From positions 1 through 36,602 of the forward strand of contig CANJXI010000038.1 in the NCBI GenBank assembly GCA_947478785.1: a stretch of 36,602 nt of DNA, written 5' to 3'. The notes under the pieces were generated by a model, which saw only the letters and a program-made list of their open reading frames with translations, had not been told where the DNA came from and did not search any database. Position numbers and translations under genes: made by a program. Origin of the DNA: Caulobacteraceae bacterium. Lineage in GTDB: Bacteria > Pseudomonadota > Alphaproteobacteria > Caulobacterales > Caulobacteraceae. Shown here one piece after another: positions 22,668-31,875 of this stretch (position 1 is the stretch's first letter; every line of letters begins with the position of its first letter).

Positions 22668-23477
22668 CGATCCGCCACGGTTGATCGCGCTGAGGCGATG
22701 CAGCACGACTCCACTGGATGTGGCCACGTTCAGGGAGTCGAAGCCACCGGCCATCGCGATGCGGACGGTCGTTACCCTGGCCAGCACCGCCTCCGGCAGG
22801 CCCGGACCCTCAGCGCCGAACAGCACCGCCGTGCGCGCGCCCGGACTGTAGTCGTCCAGGTCGACCCCGCCCCCCGGCGACAGCCCGACAACCGAGAAGC
22901 CCGCCGCCGTCAGCATCTCGACCATCCGCGGCGCGGTTCCCGCCCGGGCGAACGGGATGGTCAGCGCCGAACCGACCGAGACGCGGATGGCCTTGCGATA
23001 GAGCGGATCGCAGCAGTCGTCGTCCAGCAGCACCCCCGCCGCGCCGAAGGCCGCGGCGTTGCGGAACAGGCCACCCATGTTGTCGTGGTTGGCGATCCCC
23101 ACCAGCCCGACGACCAGGGCCGCGGCCGGCAAGGCGTCCAGCAGCGCGCCAGGCTCGCACAGCGCCCGCTCGCCCACCGCCAGGATGCCGCGGTGGATCG
23201 GAAAGCCCACCAGGGCGTCCATCACCGGCTGGCTCGCGGCATAGACCGGTGTTTCGAGCGGAAGCCCGGCCAGCAACCCCTCCAGGGCCGCCAACCGCTT
23301 TTCCGCCAGCAGGACCGAGCGGATCGGGTGGCGGCCGGCGCGGACCAGCTTCTCGAGCACCACCTGGCCCTCGGCGATGAACCGCCCGTCGCGCCCCACC
23401 AGGTCGCGCTCGCGCACCGCCCGGTAGTCGGCAAGCCTGGGATCGGCCGGATCGTCGATGAGGATGGCGCGCGTCAC
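22659..23477 (-). CDS. SpoU/TrmH-family RNA 2'-O-methyltransferase
   Basis: The 272-residue protein has an N-terminal substrate-binding part (residues 1-105, including RFIAEGQVVLEKLV) and a C-terminal SPOUT knot. The three SpoU motifs are present: motif 1 GIANHDNMGGLFRNA (127-141), motif 2 LFGAEGPGLP, and motif 3 FDSLNVATSSGVVLH. These enzymes methylate ribose 2'-OH in tRNA or rRNA using AdoMet bound in a trefoil knot. Whether tRNA or 23S rRNA is the target cannot be told. The start is GTG at 23477 without a strong ribosome site. The gene is divergent from the CYP153 gene and followed by the hybrid kinase gene. Confidence 0.93.
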   Translation of the reverse strand: MTRAILIDDPADPRLADYRAVRERDLVGRDGRFIAEGQVVLEKLVRAGRHPIRSVLLAEKRLAALEGLLAGLPLETPVYAASQPVMDALVGFPIHRGILAVGERALCEPGALLDALPAAALVVGLVGIANHDNMGGLFRNAAAFGAAGVLLDDDCCDPLYRKAIRVSVGSALTIPFARAGTAPRMVEMLTAAGFSVVGLSPGGGVDLDDYSPGARTAVLFGAEGPGLPEAVLARVTTVRIAMAGGFDSLNVATSSGVVLHRLSAINRGGSGP

Positions 23478-23528
23478 GCTGGGGTTCTGTCACCTTGGCG
23501 AGGCGACCTCCAGCCTCCGATCGGCGGC

Positions 23529-23565
23529 CGTCAAAGTTGACGCACCCGTCATTTTGCGCTCTACG
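23529..23565 (+). promoter_or_regulatory. Palindrome and likely promoter upstream of CYP153
   Basis: CGTCAA-AG-TTGACG (23529-23542) is a perfect 6-base-arm palindrome. Its right arm, TTGACG, doubles as a -35 hexamer, and TCTACG at 23560-23565 lies 17 bases further as a weak -10. This overlap is what a regulated promoter with a dimeric activator or repressor would show. The start codon of CYP153 follows at 23591. Confidence 0.45.
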
Positions 23566-23590
23566 AAGGGACGACATCGGAGATGCGACC

Positions 23591-24847
23591 ATGGCCGACG
23601 GCAATCTCGCGCACCGCGCGCAGGCCCGGGAAGCGGCCTACGCCACCCCGCTCGACCAGCTGAACCCGGCCCAGCCGGCGCTCTTCCAGGCCGACGCCAT
23701 GTGGCCGGTCTTCGAGCGCCTGCGTAAGGAGGATCCGGTCCACCGGACCGAGGAGCACGAGTTCGGACCCTATTGGTCCATCTGCAAATACAACGACATC
23801 ATGGCGATCGACACCAATCACGAGGTGTTCTCGTCGGAGGGCGGCATCACCATCGCCGAGCAGATGGCGGGCGAAGCCCCGCTGCCGATGTTCATCGCCA
23901 TGGACCCACCCAAGCACGACATCCAGCGCAAGACCGTCAGCCCCGCCGTGTCGCCCGCGAACCTGGCGGTCATGGAGCCGCTGATCCGCGAACGGGCCGC
24001 GGCCATCCTCGACAGCCTGCCGATCGGCGAGGAATTCGACTGGGTCGACCGGGTCTCCAAGGAACTCACGGGGATGACGCTGGCCACGCTCTTCGACATG
24101 CCGCAGGCCGACCGCCGGCGGCTGATCTACTGGTCGGACGTGGTGACCGCGATCCCTGGCGCCGGGCTGATCGACTCCGTCGAGCAGAAGATGGCGATCT
24201 TCCTGGAGTACCACGCCTACTTCACCGAACTCTGGAACCAGCGGGTCAACGCCCCGCCCCGGGGCGACCTGATCTCCATGCTGGCGCACGGCGAGGCGAC
24301 GCGGAACATGGAGCCGCGCGAATACTTCGGCAACATCGTCCTGCTCACCGTCGGCGGCAACGACACCACCCGCAACACGATCTCCGGATCGATCCTCGCG
24401 CTGAATCAGAACCCAGACGAATACAATAAGTTACGGGAAAACCCTCAGCTCATCCCCTCAATGGTTTCGGAGACCATCCGCTGGCAGACGCCGCTGGCCC
24501 ACATGCGCCGCCGCGCGCTCGCCGACTTCGAATTCCAGGGCAAGACCATCCGCAAGGGCGACAAGGTGATCATGTGGTACGTCTCGGGCAACCGCGACGA
24601 GACGGTGATCGACAACCCCGACGCCTACATCATCGACCGCGAGCGCCCGCGCCATCACCTGTCCTTCGGCTTCGGCATCCACCGCTGCGTCGGCAACCGC
24701 CTGGCCGAGCTGCAGCTGACGGTGATCTGGGAGGAGATCCTCAAGCGCTTCCCGACCATCGAGGTGGTGGGCGAGCCCCGGCGGGTCTACTCGAGCTTCG
24801 TTCGCGGCTACGAGAGCCTGCAGGTGGTCATCCCCACCCGCAACTGA
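23591..24847 (+). CDS. Cytochrome P450, CYP153 family (alkane/fatty-acid terminal hydroxylase)
   Basis: The 418-residue soluble P450 has the I-helix oxygen motif GGNDTTRN (255-262), the ExxR pair Glu294 and Arg297 (ETIRWQ), and the heme loop FGFGIHRC with Cys366. Long stretches agree with CYP153A enzymes from memory: FGPYWS, GGITI, LPMFIAMDPPKHD, RVNAPP, WQTPLAHMRR and YVSGNRD. CYP153 enzymes add oxygen to the terminal methyl of medium-chain alkanes or fatty acids. They need a ferredoxin and ferredoxin reductase, which are not encoded in this window. A short stretch around 24421-24470 uses unusual AT-rich codons, including TTA. The start at 23591 is the usual length. Confidence 0.95.
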   Translation: MADGNLAHRAQAREAAYATPLDQLNPAQPALFQADAMWPVFERLRKEDPVHRTEEHEFGPYWSICKYNDIMAIDTNHEVFSSEGGITIAEQMAGEAPLPMFIAMDPPKHDIQRKTVSPAVSPANLAVMEPLIRERAAAILDSLPIGEEFDWVDRVSKELTGMTLATLFDMPQADRRRLIYWSDVVTAIPGAGLIDSVEQKMAIFLEYHAYFTELWNQRVNAPPRGDLISMLAHGEATRNMEPREYFGNIVLLTVGGNDTTRNTISGSILALNQNPDEYNKLRENPQLIPSMVSETIRWQTPLAHMRRRALADFEFQGKTIRKGDKVIMWYVSGNRDETVIDNPDAYIIDRERPRHHLSFGFGIHRCVGNRLAELQLTVIWEEILKRFPTIEVVGEPRRVYSSFVRGYESLQVVIPTRN

Positions 24848-24880
24848 CGCCGGAGCGGACGTCGCCGACCTCACCGGTTC

Positions 24881-25669
24881 TTAACGGCTCTCCCTGATCC
24901 GGACGATCATCGACTGATCGGCGGTGGCCATCAGCTCGCCGTCCTGGGCGAACAGATGCATGGCGCCGTGGGCGAAGCCGCCGTGGATGCCCTGGATGTG
25001 GATATCGCAGAGCACCCACTCGGTGGGCACGATGCGGCGCACGCGCAGTGTGTTGTCCAGGCTGTTGGCCCCGGCCATCTGGCCGAGCGCCCCGCCGATG
25101 CCCGAGGGGACGAAGTCGGCCATCACCGCCAGCATCGCCGCGTCGATGGCGAAGCGCTGGCGTGGCCGGATCCACAGGAGGCTGCGGCCATCCGCCTGGG
25201 GATCGCCGCCCTTGGCCAGCCGCACCTCGATGCGGCTGTGCAGGTCGACGCCGGCATTGCGCCAGTGCTCGGCCGGCTCGCAGTCCTCGGGGCGGGGCGC
25301 ATCCGGCATGAGCGCCCATTGCTTGCTGATCGCGCTCGGCCGCGAGCCCAGGGCGGCGTTGACGGTGAAGATCTCCCGGTCGCCCACATGGCCGGTCACC
25401 CGGGCCTGGGTGTTGTACTTGCCCACCGCCGGCGTCCAGACGTCGAGGTCCACGACGCTGGGCGGCCGGGCGTAGGACAGGTATTGCGCGGTCGCCCAGA
25501 CCAGCGGCCGTCCCGTGGTGCGCTCCAGGGCGGCGACCGCGCTGGCCAGGCCCACGCCGCCGAACATGAACATGGCGTCGGGCGGGCCGACGCAGACCGC
25601 CTGAGTGAGCGGCATGAACCAGCGATGCGGGTTGTGGGTCGGCCGGAGGTCGAAGAAGAAGTCATCCAT
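24881..25669 (-). CDS. Acyl-CoA thioesterase family protein (TesB-like double hotdog)
   Basis: The 262-residue protein looks like a double hotdog thioesterase. The first hotdog holds FMFGGVGLASAVAALERTTGRPLVWATAQYLSYARPP, where the helix and following strand are typical of the TesB/thioesterase-3 group. The second ends with SLDNTLRVRRIVPTEWVLCDIHIQGIHGGFAHGAMHLFAQDGELMATADQSMIVR. The D-x-x-T/L-Q catalytic trio is only partly recognisable (SLDNT, ADQS). These enzymes hydrolyse acyl-CoA to free acid and CoA. It starts 9 bases after the DUF938 methyltransferase stop, so the two are an operon. Substrate is unknown. Confidence 0.83.
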   Translation of the reverse strand: MDDFFFDLRPTHNPHRWFMPLTQAVCVGPPDAMFMFGGVGLASAVAALERTTGRPLVWATAQYLSYARPPSVVDLDVWTPAVGKYNTQARVTGHVGDREIFTVNAALGSRPSAISKQWALMPDAPRPEDCEPAEHWRNAGVDLHSRIEVRLAKGGDPQADGRSLLWIRPRQRFAIDAAMLAVMADFVPSGIGGALGQMAGANSLDNTLRVRRIVPTEWVLCDIHIQGIHGGFAHGAMHLFAQDGELMATADQSMIVRIRESR

Positions 25670-25678
25670 CCGCGCAGC

Positions 25679-26293
25679 CTAGCCCTTCTGGAACACCACG
25701 ATCAGGTTGTTGGCCGGCATGGCGATCCGTTCAATCCGCCCAAGCCCGCGCGCCGCGGCAAGCGCATCGACGTCCGCCAGATCGCGCAGGCCCCAGGCCG
25801 GGTTGCGCGCCTTGAGGCTGGCGTCGAAGGCCAGGTTGCTGGGCGCGGTGGGCAAGTCGCTCTCGATATAGGGTCCGTAGAGGAACAGCTTCCCGCCGCG
25901 CGCCAGCAGGCGGCCGGCCCCGGCCATGAGCCCCTCCGTCGCCGCCCACGGCGAGATGTGGATCATGTTGATGCAGACGATGGCGTCCACCGGATCGCCG
26001 GGCCAGGTCGCCGGGTCGGCGGCGTCCAGGGCCAGCGGATCGGCAAGGTTGGGCAGCCCCGCCTGCCCGCGCCAGGCCGCGATGCTGGTGCGCGCCTCCT
26101 CGTCCGGGTCGCTGGGCCGCCAGGTCACCCCGGGCAGGTGCTGGGCGAGATAGACGGCGTGCTCCCCCGCCCCGCTGGCGATCTCCAGCACCCGGGCGGC
26201 CTCCGGCAGCCGAGGCTTGAGGACATGCAGGATAGGCTGGCGGTTGCGCGCCGTGGCGGGGGACAGCCGGGCGCCCGGCGGAGCCTCCGTCAC
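25679..26293 (-). CDS. DUF938 family class I SAM-dependent methyltransferase
   Basis: The 204-residue protein opens with LSPATARNRQPILHVL and VLEIASGAGEHAVYLAQHLPGVTWRPSDPD, the AdoMet-binding glycine motif of the DUF938 family. It continues with AIVCINMIHISPWAATEGLMAGAGRLLARGGKLFLYGPY. The family is widespread in proteobacteria without a proven substrate. The start is taken as GTG at 26293, with AGAGG just upstream; an in-frame GTG a little further out is possible. It is divergent from pabB, and its 3' end is 9 bases from the thioesterase start. Confidence 0.87.
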   Translation of the reverse strand: MTEAPPGARLSPATARNRQPILHVLKPRLPEAARVLEIASGAGEHAVYLAQHLPGVTWRPSDPDEEARTSIAAWRGQAGLPNLADPLALDAADPATWPGDPVDAIVCINMIHISPWAATEGLMAGAGRLLARGGKLFLYGPYIESDLPTAPSNLAFDASLKARNPAWGLRDLADVDALAAARGLGRIERIAMPANNLIVVFQKG

Positions 26294-26398
26294 CGGCCGG
26301 CCTCTGTCGTCCACCGGTCCATGGCTCGATGCTCCATCCCGCTCACCTGGCCCGCAACCTCGCCCGAACACCGCTGGCTTACAACCGCGCCGGACGCT

Positions 26399-27712
26399 AT
26401 GGCCCGCGCGATGCCGTCTCCGACCCTCATCGAGGCCGCCTGGCGCGAGCCCGCCCAAGTTCTGCGCGGCCTCGCCGACGAACCCTGGGCGCTGGGCTTC
26501 GTCTCGGGCGGCGAGCGGGCCGACTGGTCCTATGTGATGGCCGAGCCGGACGCGGTGCTCGAGGTCGCGGCCGACAATCCCCGCGACCCGTTCTCGGCGC
26601 TGGCCGCGCTGGCCGGAGCGGCCCTCCCCCTCGCGCCCGACGGCCCGCCGTTCCAGGGCGGCGTGGCGGGCCTGGCGGCCTACGAACTGGGCGACCGGCT
26701 GGAACGGCTGGGCCTGCCACGCCTGGAGGGTTGGCCCGACCTGGCCTGCGCCCGCTATCGCTCGGTGCTGGCCTTCGACCACCGGCGGGGCCGCGTCGTC
26801 GCGGCCGGGGCCGAGCCCGAGCGGGCCCTGGCCTGGCTGAAACGCCCCGCCCCCGCCCCGCACGCGCCGGCGGCTCGGCTGTCGGCTGACGACCCCGCAG
26901 CCTACGAAACCGCGGTGGCGGAGGTGGTCGGGCGTATCCGCGACGGCGAGATCTTCCAGGCCAACATCGCCCGGCGCTGGCGTGGACGGATGGGCGAAGA
27001 CGCCCGGCCCATCGACCTGCTGACCCGCCTGGTGGAGACGAGCCCCGCGCCGTTCGCCGCCTACCTGCGCCTGGCCGACCGGGCGGTGGTGTCCAATTCG
27101 CCGGAGCGGTTCATCCGGGTGCGGCCGGACGGCGCGGGCCTCGTCGCGCACACCGAGCCGATCAAGGGCACCGCGCCCCGGGGCAATACGCCCGCCGCCG
27201 ACCAGGCGCTTGCCCAGGGGCTCCTGGCGTCCGAGAAGGACCGCGCCGAAAACCTGATGATCGTCGACCTGATGCGCAACGACCTGGCCCGCGTCTGCGT
27301 CCCGGGCGAGGTCAGGACGCCCGAACTCTTCCGGCTGGCGAGCTTCGCCAATGTCCACCACCTGGTCTCCACCGTGACCGGGCGCCTGGCGCCGGGCCTG
27401 GGCGCCGTCGACCTGTTGCGCGCGGCCTTCCCGCCCGGCTCGATCACCGGCGCGCCAAAGGTCCAGGCGATGAAGGTGATCTCGGGGCTTGAGGCGCCGC
27501 GCGGGCCGTTCTTCGGCTCGATGTTCCAGCTGGGTTTCGACGGCGGCTTCGATTCCAGCGTGCTGATCCGCACCGCGGCCTTCGTGGAGGACGCCCAGGG
27601 CTGGCGGGTGGAAACCCGCGCCGGGGCCGGCATCGTGGCCGACAGCGACCCGCGCGGCGAGCGCCTGGAGACCGAGTCCAAGATCGCCGCCCTGCTGGCC
27701 GCGCTGGCCTAA
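26399..27712 (+). CDS. pabB: Aminodeoxychorismate synthase component I
   Basis: PabB converts chorismate with ammonia to 4-amino-4-deoxychorismate, a precursor of p-aminobenzoate and folate. The protein has the chorismate-binding domain in order: GVAGLAAYELGDRLE, DGEIFQANIARRW, VVSNSPERFIRV, EPIKGTAPRG, ENLMIVDLMRNDLARVC, HHLVSTVTGRL, FPPGSITGAPKVQAM and AGAGIVADSDPRGE. The PIKGT Lys points to the PabB/anthranilate-synthase split being resolved towards PabB. The start is uncertain: in-frame ATGs at 26321, 26399 and 26411 all lack a good ribosome site. The middle one (437 residues) leaves room for divergent promoters. The stop codon overlaps the convergent ppc stop. No pabA or pabC is adjacent. 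Confidence 0.92.
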   Translation: MARAMPSPTLIEAAWREPAQVLRGLADEPWALGFVSGGERADWSYVMAEPDAVLEVAADNPRDPFSALAALAGAALPLAPDGPPFQGGVAGLAAYELGDRLERLGLPRLEGWPDLACARYRSVLAFDHRRGRVVAAGAEPERALAWLKRPAPAPHAPAARLSADDPAAYETAVAEVVGRIRDGEIFQANIARRWRGRMGEDARPIDLLTRLVETSPAPFAAYLRLADRAVVSNSPERFIRVRPDGAGLVAHTEPIKGTAPRGNTPAADQALAQGLLASEKDRAENLMIVDLMRNDLARVCVPGEVRTPELFRLASFANVHHLVSTVTGRLAPGLGAVDLLRAAFPPGSITGAPKVQAMKVISGLEAPRGPFFGSMFQLGFDGGFDSSVLIRTAAFVEDAQGWRVETRAGAGIVADSDPRGERLETESKIAALLAALA

Positions 27713-30423
27713 CCCGTGTTGCGAAGACCTGCCGCTATACCATTGATCGTCAGGTGAATTCCCTCGCGCACGGCCTCGGCGTCGTCGCCGCGACGCCGCC
27801 GCCGGATCAGCTCGATCTGCAGGTGGTTGAGCGGGTCGATATAGGGCAGGCGCGAGCGGATCACGGTCGCCAGGTCGGGGTCCTTGTCGAGCAGCGTCGT
27901 CTGGCCGGTGATCGCCAGCAGCGCCTCGTTGGTGCGCTCCCATTCCGCCTGGATCTGGCCGAACACCGCCGTCCCCAGCGCCCGGTCCTCGACCAGTTCG
28001 GCGTAGCGCCCGGCGATGGCCATGTCGGCCTTGGCCAGGACCATCTCCATATTGGCCAGCGCCGAGGAGAAGAACGGCCAGCTCGCGTGCAGGTCCTGGA
28101 GTTCGCTGATCGCGATCCCGGCCCCGCGCACCGCCGAGCCGAAGCCGTACCAGCCCGGAACCATGGCCCGCGACTGGGCCCAGGAGAACACCCACGGGAT
28201 CGCTCGCAGGCCCGCGATGCTGCGGGTCGCCTGCCGCGAGGTCGGCCGGCTGCCGATGTTGAGGTCGGCGATCTCGCTGATCGGGGTGGCGGCGTAGAAG
28301 TAGTCGACGAACCCCGGCGTCTCGTAGACCAGCGCCCGATAGGCGGCCATCGCCTGGCTGGAGAGCGCGTCCATCGCCGCCCCGCGCGGGCCCGTGACAT
28401 CGGAAGGCGGCGCCTTGCGCAGCGAGGCCAGGACCACGCCGGCGGTGATGGTCTCCAGGCTCTGCCGGGCCAGTTCCGGATCGGCGTACTTGTTGGCCAC
28501 CACCTCGCCCTGCTCGGTGATCCGGATGCGGCCGTTCACCGTGCCCTGCGGCTGGGCCAGGATCGCCTCGTAGGTGGACCCGCCGCCCCGGCCGACCGCC
28601 CCGCCCCGGCCGTGGAAAAGCTGCAGGCGCAGGCCCTCGTCCTTGGCCAGCGAGGCCAGGGTGCGGGAGGTCTTGTAGAGCTCCCAGGTGGAGGTCAGGT
28701 AGCTGCCGTCCTTGTTGCTGTCTGAATAGCCGATCATCACCTCCTGGATGCCGATCGGTTCCACCAGCTTGCGGATCAGCGGCAGGGCCAGGTAGGCGCC
28801 CAGCGTCTCCGGGGCGGCCCGCAGGTCGCCGATGGTCTCGAACAGCGGCTCGGCGAACACCTGGCTGCGCGGCGGGTCGCCCGGCTGGAAGAGGCCAACT
28901 TCCTTGAGCAGCAGATAGACCTCCAGCAGGTCGGAGACCGAGGTGGTGTTGGAGACGATGTAGGCGCGGATGGCGTCGCGCCCGTAGAGCCGCTTCACCT
29001 CGGCCGCGGCGTGCAGGATCGTGAACTCCCGCGTCGTCTCGTCGCTATAGGTCTCATAGGGCGAGCGCAGCAGGCGGCCGTGGCCCAGCTCGCTGACCAG
29101 CAGGGCGATGCGGGCCTCCTCGGCGAGCGCCGTGTAGTCCTCGCAGACGCCGGCGGTCTTCAGCAGTTCCGCCACGGTGCGCTCATGCACCGAGGAGTTC
29201 TGCCGCATGTCCAGGCGCGCCAGGTGGAAGCCGAAGGTGTCCACCGCCCGGATCAGGTCCGGCAGGTCGCCGGAAGCGAAGGCCGGGCCATGCTCGGCGA
29301 TCAGGCTGTCGAGCACGGTCTCGAGGTCGGCCTTCAGCGCGTCGGGGGTTTCATATGGCGGCCCGGGCGCGGCGGAGGGCCGCATGGGCGGCTCGCCCGC
29401 CAGCATCGGATAGGTCGCCGCCAGCCGCGCGTAGACGCCGGTCAGGGCCTGGCGGTACGGTTCGTCGGCCCGCTGCGCCGATGTGTCGAGCGCCGCGTCG
29501 GCCAGGGCCTGTAGTTCGGGCGTGACGCGCGCGAGCCTGGCCGACTGCGACAGCTCCGCACCCAGGGCGTGGATCCGCTCCAAGTAGACCCTGAGCGCCG
29601 CGCGAGACTGGCGGCGCATGGCCTCGCGCATCACCTCGGCGGTGACGAAGGGATTGCCGTCGCGGTCGCCGCCCACCCAGGAGCCGACCCGCAGGAAACT
29701 GGTCAGGTCCTTGGGATTGCCCAGCACCTCAAGCCAGTGGGCGTAGAGCCTGGGCAGCTCCGGCAGGAAGCTGCGCTCGAAGTAGGAGACGGCGTTCTCG
29801 ATCTCGTCCTTCACCCCGGGCTTGACGGGCCGGAGCTGGCGGGTGCGCCAGAAGATCGACACCTGGCGCATCAGCCGCCGCTCGATGGCGGCGCGCTCGG
29901 CGTCGCCATGGGCATGGTCGTGGGCGTCGAGGTCGTCGGCGATGGCCCCCACGCGGTCGAGCACGCTCTTGCGGCGCACCTCGCTGGGGTGGGCGGTGAT
30001 CACCGGCGCGATCAGCGCCCCGCGCAGCAGCTCGACCACCGCCTCGACGCCCACGCCGTCAGCCGCGAGGCTGCGCAGCGCACCGGCCAGGGTGTCGCCG
30101 CTGGTGTCGCCCGCCCGCCCGCGGCGGCGCTGGATCTGGTCCTCGGCGATGTTGGTGATCTGCAGGAAGCAGGCGAAGGAATGGGCGAAGCGGACGGTGT
30201 CGGCGAGGCTCAGGCCGCCCAGCCGCTCGGTCAGCAGATCGGCCGCCTGGGCCGTGCCCTCCCGGTGGAAGCCCACCGAGGCCTGGCGGATGTCCTCGAT
30301 CTGGCTGAACACCGCCTCGCCGTCCTCGGATCGGATCACATCGCCCAGCACGCGGCCGAGGAAACGCACCGTGGCGCGCAGTTGTGCGGGGAGCGTCTGA
30401 GTCATCGTGGCAAGGAAAGCCAT
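27709..30423 (-). CDS. ppc: Phosphoenolpyruvate carboxylase
   Basis: PEPC adds bicarbonate to phosphoenolpyruvate to give oxaloacetate, refilling the TCA cycle. The 904-residue protein has the key stretches in order: VITAHPSEVRRKS (His145), VGSWVGGDRDGNPFVT, GYSDSNKDGSYLTS, FHGRGGAVGRGGG, IGSRPTSR, LRAIPWVFSWAQSR and the C-terminal NTG carrying the asparagine-glycine end typical of the family. The usual TAHPTE is TAHPSE here, a conservative change. The start could also be ATG 30405, six codons later; neither has a strong ribosome site. It converges on pabB with a shared CTAA stop overlap and is divergent from the amidase gene. Confidence 0.96.
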   Translation of the reverse strand: MAFLATMTQTLPAQLRATVRFLGRVLGDVIRSEDGEAVFSQIEDIRQASVGFHREGTAQAADLLTERLGGLSLADTVRFAHSFACFLQITNIAEDQIQRRRGRAGDTSGDTLAGALRSLAADGVGVEAVVELLRGALIAPVITAHPSEVRRKSVLDRVGAIADDLDAHDHAHGDAERAAIERRLMRQVSIFWRTRQLRPVKPGVKDEIENAVSYFERSFLPELPRLYAHWLEVLGNPKDLTSFLRVGSWVGGDRDGNPFVTAEVMREAMRRQSRAALRVYLERIHALGAELSQSARLARVTPELQALADAALDTSAQRADEPYRQALTGVYARLAATYPMLAGEPPMRPSAAPGPPYETPDALKADLETVLDSLIAEHGPAFASGDLPDLIRAVDTFGFHLARLDMRQNSSVHERTVAELLKTAGVCEDYTALAEEARIALLVSELGHGRLLRSPYETYSDETTREFTILHAAAEVKRLYGRDAIRAYIVSNTTSVSDLLEVYLLLKEVGLFQPGDPPRSQVFAEPLFETIGDLRAAPETLGAYLALPLIRKLVEPIGIQEVMIGYSDSNKDGSYLTSTWELYKTSRTLASLAKDEGLRLQLFHGRGGAVGRGGGSTYEAILAQPQGTVNGRIRITEQGEVVANKYADPELARQSLETITAGVVLASLRKAPPSDVTGPRGAAMDALSSQAMAAYRALVYETPGFVDYFYAATPISEIADLNIGSRPTSRQATRSIAGLRAIPWVFSWAQSRAMVPGWYGFGSAVRGAGIAISELQDLHASWPFFSSALANMEMVLAKADMAIAGRYAELVEDRALGTAVFGQIQAEWERTNEALLAITGQTTLLDKDPDLATVIRSRLPYIDPLNHLQIELIRRRRRGDDAEAVREGIHLTINGIAAGLRNTG

Positions 30424-30497
30424 AGCCAGCCCGCCCCGTCATCTGCTTTCAGGAGGCTGCGGCGGCGATCGTGCCGATGGCTCGCCAAGGAGGCTGC

Positions 30498-31778
30498 ATG
30501 ACGCCCGACGAGGCCCTGGCGCGGATCGCCCGCTACGACGGGCGGCTGAAGGCGTTCGTGCGCGTCTTCGACCCGCCGCTGGGCGCGGGTTCCGGCCCGA
30601 CCTTCGCGGTGAAGGACCTGATGGACGTGGCGGGTGTCCCGACCGGCGGCGGCGCTCGGGTCCCCCTGGTCGAGGACCCCGCGGCGCACGCCACGGTTGT
30701 CCAGAAGCTGCTCGACGCCGGCTGGCGCGCGGTGGGCAAGACCCACACCGTCGAGCTCGCCTATGGCGGCTGGGGCGCCAACCGGGCGCTGGGGGCGCCC
30801 TGGAATCCCTGGGACGCCCGGGTGCATCGCGCCCCCGGCGGATCGTCATCCGGCTCGGCGGTGGCGGTGGCGGCCGGACTTTGCGACGCGGCGCTGGGCA
30901 GCGACACCGGCGGCTCCGTGCGCATCCCGGCGGCGATCTGCGGCGTGGTCGGACTGAAGCCCGGCCGGGGCCTGGTCAGCCTGCGGGGCGTCCATCCGCT
31001 GAGCCCGGCGTTGGACACCGTCGGCGCCCTGGCCCGGGATGTGGCCACGGCCGCGCGGATGCTGGGCGTGATCTCGGGTCCCGATGGCGCGGAGGCCGAA
31101 CGCCCTCCGTTCGACGCCGAAGCCGCGCTGGCCACGGGCGTAGAGGGCCTTCGGCTAGCGGCCATCCCGCCGGAACACCTGGGCGGGATCGATCCGGAGG
31201 TCGCGCGCCTCTACCTGGCCGCGCTGGATCGCCTGCGCGAGGCGGGTCTCGCCGTCATCATGGCCACGCCGCCGAGGGCGATCGGCGAGTCCTTCGCGCC
31301 CAACGGGGTGCTGATGGCCGCCGAGGGGTGGCGCATCTGGAAGGACCGTGTCGAGCGCCACCGCGCCGTGATGGACCCCTGGATCGTGCGGCGTCTCGAG
31401 ACCGGACGGACGATCCCGGACGGGCAGCTCGCCGGCGCGCACGCCCAGCGGATCAAGGATCAGGCCGAGTTCCACGCCTGGTTCGAGGCCTATGACGGGT
31501 TGCTCACGCCAACCTGTCCCCTGGCGGCCCCACCGCTGGATGAGATCGACGAGACCACCTCGCCGCTGAGCCGGCTGACGCGGGCGGCCAACTACTTCGA
31601 CCTGCCGGGGATATCCGTGCCCATGGGACTGACCGACAGAGGTCTCCCGACGGGCCTCCAGATCCTTGGACGCGCCCGGGACGAAGTCACCGTCGTGGCG
31701 CTCGGCGCGGCCTTCGAACGGGTCTCGGGCTGGAACATGAAGAGCCCGGACGTCCAGCAATTCGGCCTGGCGAAATAA
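30498..31778 (+). CDS. Amidase-signature family hydrolase
   Basis: The 426-residue protein is an amidase-signature enzyme. The Ser-cisSer-Lys triad is visible as Lys39 (FAVKDLMD), a Ser in GGSSSGSA (114-121) and the nucleophile Ser140 (GSDTGGSVRIPAA). The C-terminal half shows TPTCPLAAPPLDE and GISVPMGLTDRGLPTGLQILGRARDE, common in this family. These enzymes hydrolyse amide bonds of many small substrates; GatA of the tRNA amidotransferase is a relative, but no gatB or gatC is nearby and the protein lacks GatA-specific length. The ATG at 30498 has AAGGAGG 4-5 bases upstream. Confidence 0.92.
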   Translation: MTPDEALARIARYDGRLKAFVRVFDPPLGAGSGPTFAVKDLMDVAGVPTGGGARVPLVEDPAAHATVVQKLLDAGWRAVGKTHTVELAYGGWGANRALGAPWNPWDARVHRAPGGSSSGSAVAVAAGLCDAALGSDTGGSVRIPAAICGVVGLKPGRGLVSLRGVHPLSPALDTVGALARDVATAARMLGVISGPDGAEAERPPFDAEAALATGVEGLRLAAIPPEHLGGIDPEVARLYLAALDRLREAGLAVIMATPPRAIGESFAPNGVLMAAEGWRIWKDRVERHRAVMDPWIVRRLETGRTIPDGQLAGAHAQRIKDQAEFHAWFEAYDGLLTPTCPLAAPPLDEIDETTSPLSRLTRAANYFDLPGISVPMGLTDRGLPTGLQILGRARDEVTVVALGAAFERVSGWNMKSPDVQQFGLAK

Positions 31779-31875
31779 GCACGCTCTACGGTGGCGCTTG
31801 GTGGCGCATTATACACCTTTAACGAGCAGACTTGTGGCAGGAGCGGCACGGCCGTTCCGATGCGGCGAGGCTGGC

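Noticed and set aside
24956..26398. Long open frame in front of pabB giving a 918-residue protein
   Set aside because: It is antisense to the thioesterase and DUF938 genes, and its translation is low-complexity Arg/Gly/Asp-rich, as GC-rich shadow frames are. Only the pabB part is conserved.
26294..28195. 838-residue minus-strand frame in front of the DUF938 gene
   Set aside because: Upstream of 26293 it is antisense to pabB and ppc with no recognisable domain; only the methyltransferase part is real.
30451..30497. Direct repeat AGGAGGCTGC twice before the amidase gene
   Set aside because: The second copy is the ribosome site of the amidase; the first has no start codon at the right distance. 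Chance similarity is likely.
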